A DNA stretch of 64,000 nt, from contig VJWM01000107.1 in assembly GCA_010909165.1 (NCBI GenBank), positions 124,001 through 188,000 on the forward strand, in the 5' to 3' direction. The first letter of the stretch is position 1. The number at the start of each line of letters is the position of its first letter. Below, piece after piece: positions 57,299-64,000 of the stretch. The stretch comes from Anthoceros angustus (Eukaryota > Streptophyta > Anthocerotopsida > Anthocerotales > Anthocerotaceae). Under the pieces are notes generated by a model. That model was not told the origin of the DNA. It was given only the letters and a program-made list of their open reading frames with translations, and did no database searches. A program made the translations under genes and the position numbers.

Positions 57299-58556
57299 TC
57301 AAGAAGCCTTCATGTCGTCAAGACCGACACTTTTCTGCATACACAAAGGTACTCTCTCAGTACCCCGCACATGAGCTTCAAACTCACAGACACTTGTCCT
57401 AAAGCAGTAACACTTACCAAAAACTTGTGGTTCTCTTGGAGCAGCGGTGCAAAAGATGAGACAAAGTTCTCGATGTCAGCATTCAGATTGCCACCTCCAA
57501 GTAGGTCCATGAACTTTTTCCTGTCCGGGACAAGCTTCATTGCCATCTGAAGAAAGCATACAACCATCAGTACGGAAACCCATAGTCTGGTCTCCCTGAA
57601 TAGATTAACAGATCCTGTCTTTAAGGGTGTCAGCAAGTGTCACGAGCTCACAGTAAACGCTGCACTGGCAATCCAACCATGCCATTTCTTAAGGGTGGAG
57701 CCGTATGCTTCATTGGCAGCTTGACTCATTGTCCAGTCAGGATGGGCTAACAAGTTATGAAACAGCTCCACCAAGAAATCCATCGCCCTGACCATATTGG
57801 AATACCCGGTAAGAGTGTTGCAGGAAAAACTGGCAACACTCGCATAGAGTCAAATGTACCACAAGACCCTAGTCCTTCGCCCGAAACCCTTTGTTCCTCA
57901 ATGCTTTGCCATAGTTGTGCACAAGAGTGGAGATCGCACCTAGTTAACCACAAGAGAGCATTGCTGCAACTCGAAGAGTCCTTCGCCCTTCCAGCAGCTA
58001 TTTCCCTCTTAATGATGTCATACAGCTTCTCGTACGCAGCATTATCGGAATCGTATCGCTGATCTAGTCTCTGGTGACAATCACACAGAAAACGCAAGAG
58101 GATTAAGCAACCATTCAACTTGGAGCGAGCAACTGGTTCAGGTAACAGAAAGCAGATCACAGATACCATACCGAAATGTTGCCACCGACATCACTCTTCA
58201 CCATTGCCATGGCTGTCCCGAACTTATCTGCAACACACAACAGATTGCGAGATCATCCATCGTACTTGAACGATGCCGATCGACTAAACAGTGCTAGGTT
58301 ACATTGCGAATAACTGATCTGCATACAGGCTGGCCAGAATTGCAGAAACAGCACAGACTGTGATTCTTTTTCCATTTCTCCTCTTACAACCAACACCAGA
58401 TCCATGGTAGGGTACCCTGGCGGGAAATGAGGCAATACCAATTACAGGCAACACAAGGCGGCAGACGTCAAGGAATGGCTTCGTCAGCATGTCTCCAGCA
58501 GGTGACCGGGCCCGCGGAATAGAGTCTATGGCAGGAGCAAACACCGTATCCGCCAT
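57299..58556 (-). CDS. Glycolipid transfer protein (GLTP/ACD11-like)
   Basis: Cytosolic sphingolipid carrier of the GLTP fold; the plant relative ACD11 moves ceramide-1-phosphate and restrains cell death. Six exons on the minus strand: 58556-58439, 58227-58172, 58070-57940, 57787-57652, 57546-57418 and 57334-57299, giving 201 residues. Landmarks are FLDVCRLVLPVI, MAMVKSDVGGNI (lipid headgroup-site Asp52 and Asn56), RLDQRY, LWLTR (Arg102), LKKWHGW (His138), GGGNLNADIENFVSSFAPLLQENHKFL and the usual ending SVGLDDMKAS. The first two exons are duplicated at 59974-60358. The gene itself looks intact. Confidence 0.93.
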
Positions 58557-58936
58557 GCTGAAGGATGTGGCAGCACAAGCGGCTGATCCTCGTACAAGAG
58601 TCGCTTAAATCTGCCTCCCGGATCTGACCAGCTCTGTGGGCTGGGTCCGTCCGTCTCCGAATACAATCAGGGACCTGGCAATTGGGCTGGTGGCGATGTT
58701 GGAAGGTCAGCTTCACCGGGATCCCATCACCGTCACACTTGTGCGCTTCCAATGCCAGTCCACAGGATCAGGGGGTAATGGCGGAGGAAATTGGAGTCCA
58801 GCGCCCAGAAATGGTATGGCACAAGAGAACGGAAGAAGGTTGAGAGAAACACTCCCCGTTCCGTTGCTTAATTTGGATAAGAAACTACTGTAGGATAAGC
58901 AATTACTGTAGGTGATAGTAGAAAGTACAGCATGCT

Positions 58937-59916
58937 TCATTTTCGTGCATTCTTGGCTGTGGCGCAAATAAGAAGGTACGAGATAACCCTATAGGCAGCA
59001 ACAAAACCGGCTAGGATGGCTACATTTTGCCACAGGTGCACCGAGCCAATAGATGAGGCTTCCAGAATGTCTTGAGAAGTGGTACCAGCATGCTCATCCC
59101 AGATTTTGCCGTCCAGACTCCCAAATTCGTTCTTCAGCAGAGCTTCGTATGCGTATTTGAAGATGGAGATGTAGTGCACCCACATCCAGTAAACAGGAAT
59201 GCTCGTTCTGCAACACATTCCACATGAGAAGTAGATGGCACAAACTACAACATCAGCTTCGGAGAACTGGTGGCCATAAGACACATTACCTGGGAAGGAA
59301 GTAGCCCGAGAATAGGAGGAAGTACGAGAAGACGGCAGCTGCCACCCCATTGCCAACTAGGAAGCTTGGAGCAACAGTGGCCACAGCCGCAACCATGGCA
59401 TTCGCAGCTGCGATGGCAAGGAAAAGAACCAGCACGAAGACGAAAAATGGGACAGCTCTGGGTACCAAGCCGACCATGAAGTAGGAGATCGCTGTGAAGA
59501 GGAGGGACAGGAGAAAGAAGAGAGGGATGAAGACCAAAGAGTGGCCACAGCGTATGACGATTTTCGGTATGCACCCTTGGATGTCTCTTTCTCGAAAATC
59601 TGCCTCTCGCTCAGTAGAACGGGAATGGCCATGTTGGATGAGAAGATGAAGACTGCCAAAGTGAAGGAAAAGAATCCTTCTCGTTTCAAAGCACCAGCCA
59701 TGTCCCCTGCACGTGCAAGAAGATTGAGCCAAGGATAATTGCTCCTGTGACCTGCAGGACTCCGTGCCACCCATCATTGTCAGCTGGAAACAAGTATCCG
59801 AGCAGGCAAGCCTGACTAGTACTGTGAAGAATGAGCACCTTGATAAAATTTGCGATGCTAAAAGGTCTTTGGTGCGGAATATGATCTTGGCTGTCCGAAG
59901 TGTCAGCCAGAATGTC
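58937..59916 (-). pseudogene. ABCG transporter 3' fragment (duplicate)
   Basis: A second copy of the membrane-domain exons. 59751-59290 reads [13 protein letters not shown], then [11 protein letters not shown] to LFSGYFLPR with an intact donor. 59207-58937 reads [19 protein letters not shown] through the natural end [19 protein letters not shown]. It has no ATP-binding half and no start. It also has one-base losses at about 59541 and 59702 that break the frame. Its last two exons keep sequence that is damaged in the other copy. Confidence 0.88.
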
Positions 59917-59973
59917 TCAACTTGGAGCGAGCAACTGGTTCAGGTAACAGAAAGCAGATCACAGATACCATAC

Positions 59974-60358
59974 CGAAATGTTGCCACCGACATCACTCTT
60001 CACCATTGCCATGGCTGTCCCGAACTTATCTGCAACACACAACAGATTGCGAGATCATCCATCGTACTTGAACGATGCCGATCGACTAAACAGTGCTAGG
60101 TTACATTGCGAATAACTGATCTGCATACAGGCTGGCCAGAATTGCAGAAACAGCACAGACTGTGATTCTTTTTCCATTTCTCCTCTTACAACCAACACCA
60201 GATCCATGGTAGGGTACCCTGGCGGGAAATGAGGCAATACCAATTACAGGCAACACAAGGCGGCAGACGTCAAGGAATGGCTTCGTCAGCATGTCTCCAG
60301 CAGGTGACCGGGCCCGCGGAATAGAGTCTATGGCAGGAGCAAACACCGTATCCGCCAT
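59974..60358 (-). pseudogene. GLTP 5' fragment (duplicate of exons 1-2)
   Basis: Copy of GLTP exons 1 (60358-60241) and 2 (60029-59974), sequence-identical in the coding parts as far as I can see (MADTVFAPAIDSIPR.., MAMVKSDVGGNI). It ends about 57 bp after exon 2 at the duplication junction and lacks the rest, so it cannot make a full protein. Confidence 0.88.
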
Positions 60359-60737
60359 GCTGAAGGATGTGGCAGCACAAGCGGCTGATCCTCGTACAAG
60401 AGTCGCTTAAATCTGCCTCCCGGATCTGACCAGCTCTGTGGGCTGGGTCCGTCCGTCTCCGAATACAATCAGGGACCTGGCAATTGGGCTGGTGGCGATG
60501 TTGGAAGGTCAGCTTCACCGGGATCCCATCACCGTCACACTTGTGCGCTTCCAATGCCAGTCCACAGGATCAGGGGTAATGGCGGAGGAAATTGGAGTCC
60601 AGCGCCCAGAAATGGTATGGCACAAGAGAACGGAAGAAGGTTGAGAGAAACACTCCCCGTTCCGTTGCTTAATTTGGATAAGAAACTACTGTAGGATAAG
60701 CAATTACTGTAGGTGATAGTAGAAAGTACAGCATGCT

Positions 60738-63460
60738 TCATTTTCGTGCATTCTTGGCTGTGGCGCAAATAAGAAGGTACGAGATAACCCTATAGGCAGC
60801 AACAAAAACCTAGGATGGCTACATTTTGCCACAGGTGCACCGAGCCAATAGATGAGGCTTCCAGAATGTCTTGAGAAGTGGTACCAGCATGCTCATCCCA
60901 GATTTTGCCGTCCAGACTCCCAAATTCGTTCTTCAGCAGAGCTTCGTATGCGTATTTGAAGATGGAGATGTAGTGCACCCACATCCAGTAAACAGGAATG
61001 CTCGTTCTGCAACACATTCCACATGAGAAGTAGATGGCACAAACTACAACATCAGCTTCGGAGAACTGGTGGCCATAAGACACATTACCTGGGAAGGAAG
61101 TAGCCGAGAATAGGAGGAAGTACGAGAAGACGGCAGCTGCCACCCCATTGCCAACTAGGAAGCTTGGAGCAACAGTGGCCACAGCCGCAACCATGGCATT
61201 CGCAGCTGCGATGGCAAGGAAAAGAACCAGCACGAAGACGAAAAATGGGACAGCTCTGGGTACCAAGCCGACCATGAAGTAGGAGATCGCTGTGAAGAGG
61301 AGGGACAGGAGAAAGAAGAGAGGGATGAAGACCAAAGAGTGGGCCACAGCGTATGACGATTTTCGGTATGCACCCTTGGATGTCTCTTTCTCGAAAATCT
61401 GCCTCTCGCTCAGTAGAACGGGAATGGCCATGTTGGATGAGAAGATGAAGACTGCCAAAGTGAAGGAAAAGAATCCTTCTCGTTTCAAAGCACCAGCCAT
61501 GTCCCCCTGCACGTGCAAGAAGATTGAGCCAAGGATAATTGCTCCTGTGACCTGCAGGACTCCGTGCCACCCATCATTGTCAGCTGGAAACAAGTATCCG
61601 AGCAGGCAAGCCTGACTAGTACTGTGAAGAATGAGCACCTTGATAAAAATTTGCGATGCTAAAAGGTCTTTGGTGCGGAATATGATCTTGGCTGTCCGAA
61701 GTGTCAGCCAGAATGTCTCAGCTTGGAAGGAAGTAGCAAACTTATAGCTAGTGGAAGACCTGATGACTGGATCTGATTCACGTCTCCTGGTGAAATTCCC
61801 GTCCCAAATAGGTTCTTTCTGGCTGCTCATCCGATTCCTTGTCTGAACAAGCGGGCGTACAATGTTTGTAAGAGGCATGCCAGAGACAATCGGCCTGTAT
61901 GCACGCAGGAGGTGAAGCTGGCAGACCTGAAACAAGGTTATCAGATACTGAAGTGTTTCAGGATTGTCCTGGCACTCCCTTACTTGATCAATGGCATACT
62001 CCACGACATTCACCTGCACATCATTGGCTCCTTCTGCGAGCAGTTAGTGAGCTCACATGACATTCAGCCGGAATAGGCCTGCAGGCTGCAACCAGTGTGT
62101 CTTACATTGTGTGGCATGGGAGCCGCTGGGTAGTGTCCTTGGATGTGGATCCCACTGAAGTACTCTGGCATCTCTTCATAAGGTCCGTGGTACACAACAT
62201 GGCCTCGAGCAAGCACCAAAACCTGATGTATGAGACCGAGGATGCGGTAGCTGGGCTGGTGTATCGTAAGAACAATGGTCCTTTTTCGCTCCTCTGTCAA
62301 GCTGTAAAGGATTTGCATGAGTTGGAAAGCGGACGTGCTGTCCAGGCCAGATGTAGGCTCGTCCATGAATATGACCGCGGGGTCGTGAATTAGCTCGACC
62401 CCGATGGAAATCCGTCGCCTCTCCCCTCCAGATACTCCTTTCATCTGCAGTGCCAGGAAGCGACACAAACTTAGTTTCCACCTCTGCTTCCTCCTGCTCA
62501 CATGACTGAAACCGCTGCACATGTACAGGTTGAAGGGGACGTTACCAATTCGTTGCCAACATAAGTGTTGGCACACTGGCTGAGTCTAAGTTGCCGTATG
62601 ATGGCCTCCACCCTGCGGCGCTTCTCCTCATGCGTCACCTTCGCAGGCAGCCTCACTCGGGCACTAAACATGAGCGTCTCGAAAGTGGTGAGTGTAGGAA
62701 AGAGAGCATCATCCTGCGTGACGTACTGTGAGATTTTGTGGAAATTCTGGTCTACCGGCATTCCGTTGACGAACATCACCCCTTCCAGCCTGTCCCATCG
62801 AATGCGGCCTGCCATGGCATCCAGCAATGTTGTCTTGGAGGAGCCAGACGGTCCTACAACGGCCAAAATCTCGCCATGCTTGGCCTGGAAAGTGACATCG
62901 TTGAGTAGAACCTTGTCCCTCTTCTTGGCTCGATACTGGCCCCGACTCCAGATGGAGAAATCGGACTGCTGTGTCTCCACCACCTGAAGGCAGCTCACTT
63001 GCACACTGTCATTTTCGACTTGTTCTTCACACACATACTTGGATGGCAACAGATGGGATCCACACCGAATTCCTTCAGGACCACTCTCAGGATTTTCATA
63101 TCAGAAATGCCCGTGTACCTTGTAGGTGAGATTGAGGACGAAGATGTCGTAGGTCGGGCCATCCAGCGAGCTTGCCGATTCATACGCTGATCCCAGATAG
63201 TCAGACACAGGTCCTGAATTGAACAAGTGGCTGGTTCGGAACGTGAAGTTGCTTTGGCGTATCAAGTCGGGGCCCAGGGGGAGAAGAAGGCCAGAATTGG
63301 ACACACTTGCGCTCAATGCGGACTCGTACTCGGAACAGCGGGGGCTGTTTCCTCCAGTCAGATAGCCTACGCTGTCGGAGTAGCAGAGATCATCGCTGCT
63401 GGCGACAGAGATGGCGCGGCTGTGTGTTCGCTCTTGCACTTGAAGCTCTACGCTCTTCAT
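60738..63460 (-). CDS. ABC transporter G family half-transporter (WBC type)
   Basis: Membrane exporter, probably of lipids, wax precursors or other hydrophobic compounds; it would work as a dimer. Six exons: 63460-63119, 62983-62546, 62444-62106, 62013-61639, 61551-61089 and 61006-60738, about 742 residues. The nucleotide-binding domain comes first: Walker [10 protein letters not shown] (second half GSS-KT instead of the usual GSGKS/T), Q-loop VTQDD, signature VSGGERRR, Walker [14 protein letters not shown] and H-loop TIHQPS. Membrane domain: [68 protein letters not shown] and [20 protein letters not shown]. Lesions in this copy: a lost C in exon 5 (about 61104) and a 2-bp net loss in exon 6 (about 60808), both absent from the fragment at 58.9-59.9 kb. 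The intron 61638-61552 is 87 bp without a stop. The start Met is a choice, as the frame is open upstream to 63522. Confidence 0.88.
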
Positions 63461-64000
63461 GCCGCCCAGGCTCCTCTCCAGCCCCGCACTGCATGAGCTT
63501 CCTCGATATTCTGTTTCCACTCCTGCAGGTTGGTCAACACTAGTGTTCCTGTTGCTGCTGCATACATCAGATCGAATGTGCCAAAGATGTCATCCTTAAG
63601 GAGACTGGAAACATCATCCTGTGACGCAGAGGTGTTTCACGTGATGTGTCGGCCCGTCGGGGCAGGAAGCGTGTCGTGTCTCTTGTGTGGCTGGGGCACT
63701 TTGCAGAGGAACAGAGCTGGAGCTGATGCGGGAGGTTGTTTGAAAGCCACTGGCTGCCGGCAGATTGTACAAGCTTGCATGTGGTTAAGCATGTCACAGT
63801 CTACGGACGATGCCGCTCGCCTGCTATGAATGTCACAGCTATCTGTTCAAACGAGCAAACGAGGTGGGTGAGCATCGCTGGATGGAACAGGACAGCGTCC
63901 TGTCGCTAAGTTAGTGGCGTGACAAATGCATTGCTTCGTAACTACTGCCGTTGAGATGCAATCACAGACTAGCTCGTCGCCGACGCTATGCATCCCGTGC
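63461..64000. other. Upstream region of the ABCG gene
   Basis: Probable 5' UTR and promoter on the minus strand. A minus-strand frame (about 63625-63480, SLLKDDIFGTFDLMYAAATG..NLQEWKQNIEEAH) overlaps the possible N-terminal extension in another frame and looks protein-like. It could be an upstream exon read differently, or chance. Confidence 0.35.

Larger units (their letters stand above)
58115..61717. repeat. 1.8-kb tandem duplication spanning GLTP 5' exons and ABCG 3' exons
   Basis: 58115-59916 is repeated as 59917-61717 (offset 1801-1802). The junction sits in the shared phrase TCAACTTGG / TCAGCTTGG. Differences are almost all one-base indels in homopolymers: AGTGGCC for AGTGGGCC, GTCCCCTG for GTCCCCCTG, GTAGCCCGAG for GTAGCCGAG, GGGGGTAATGG for GGGGTAATGG and AAAACCGGCTAGG for AAAAACCTAGG. 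Confidence 0.92.

Noticed and set aside
57102-57374. 90-codon plus-strand frame over the GLTP 3' end
   Set aside because: Overlaps the last GLTP exon on the other strand and shows no domain.
63461-63522. ABCG coding start further upstream at about 63520
   Set aside because: The codon there is GTG, not ATG, and follows a CTGCAG acceptor-like site. An upstream exon is possible but none was identified, so the first ATG (63460) was used.

Overview
The window is nuclear DNA of a seed-free land plant. It has spliced genes with short introns (about 85-150 bp, GT-AG with occasional GC-AG), plant-type housekeeping genes, and several PLS-class pentatricopeptide-repeat (PPR) genes whose C-termini match the DYW variants of plants with heavy organelle RNA editing. 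One intact PPR protein has a KP-type PG box and ends in Gly-Arg-Pro instead of Asp-Tyr-Trp. From memory of the literature, that class is tied to U-to-C editing in hornworts, ferns and some lycophytes. Short introns and dense genes would suit a hornwort best, but this is inference and the species is not determined. All exon borders were set by hand from splice consensus, frame continuity and family conservation.

Layout. 0-1.5 kb: 5' part of a GSK3/shaggy-like kinase (minus strand, cut by the window edge). 1.5-8.8 kb: repeat-rich DNA with clusters of a CCTACC/GGTAGG palindrome, tandem repeats and a decayed Ty1/copia RNase H region. 8.9-14 kb: a large PPR gene with a PDF-like (OSB-type) N-terminus, broken by frameshifts and containing a 1.23-kb tandem duplication. 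14-18 kb: an eS12 relic, a bulb-type lectin gene and a row of antisense PPR relics. 18.4-20.2 kb: the proteasome lid subunit RPN7. 20.8-24.3 kb: a second copy of the PPR-3'/eS12/lectin/PPR-relic block. 25-27.3 kb: a segment bounded by inverted repeats of about 180 bp. 27.5-30 kb: an intact PPR-DYW (GRP-tailed) gene. 30.8-32.4 kb: a cystinosin-like PQ-loop transporter. 36.3-39.4 kb: the splicing factor Cactin. 41-42.3 kb: an aldo-keto reductase. 42.6-43.2 kb: a small F-box protein. 44-46.4 kb: an intronless organellar polynucleotide phosphorylase. 46.7-53.4 kb: tandem repeats and minisatellites with no recognised gene. 53.5-55.9 kb: a second, complete GSK3-like kinase, divergent from the first. 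57.3-63.5 kb: a glycolipid-transfer (ACD11-like) gene and an ABCG half-transporter, with a 1.8-kb tandem duplication that leaves a broken partial copy of each.

Themes. Two systems bear on organelle RNA: the PPR genes (sequence-specific RNA recognition and base editing) and PNPase (3' processing and decay). The rest are unlinked housekeeping, signalling and transport genes, as expected for a eukaryotic locus. Near-identical duplications that differ mainly by one-base homopolymer deletions occur in three places. Either the duplications are very recent or, more likely in part, they are residual assembly errors, so frameshifts there should not be taken as biology without reads.
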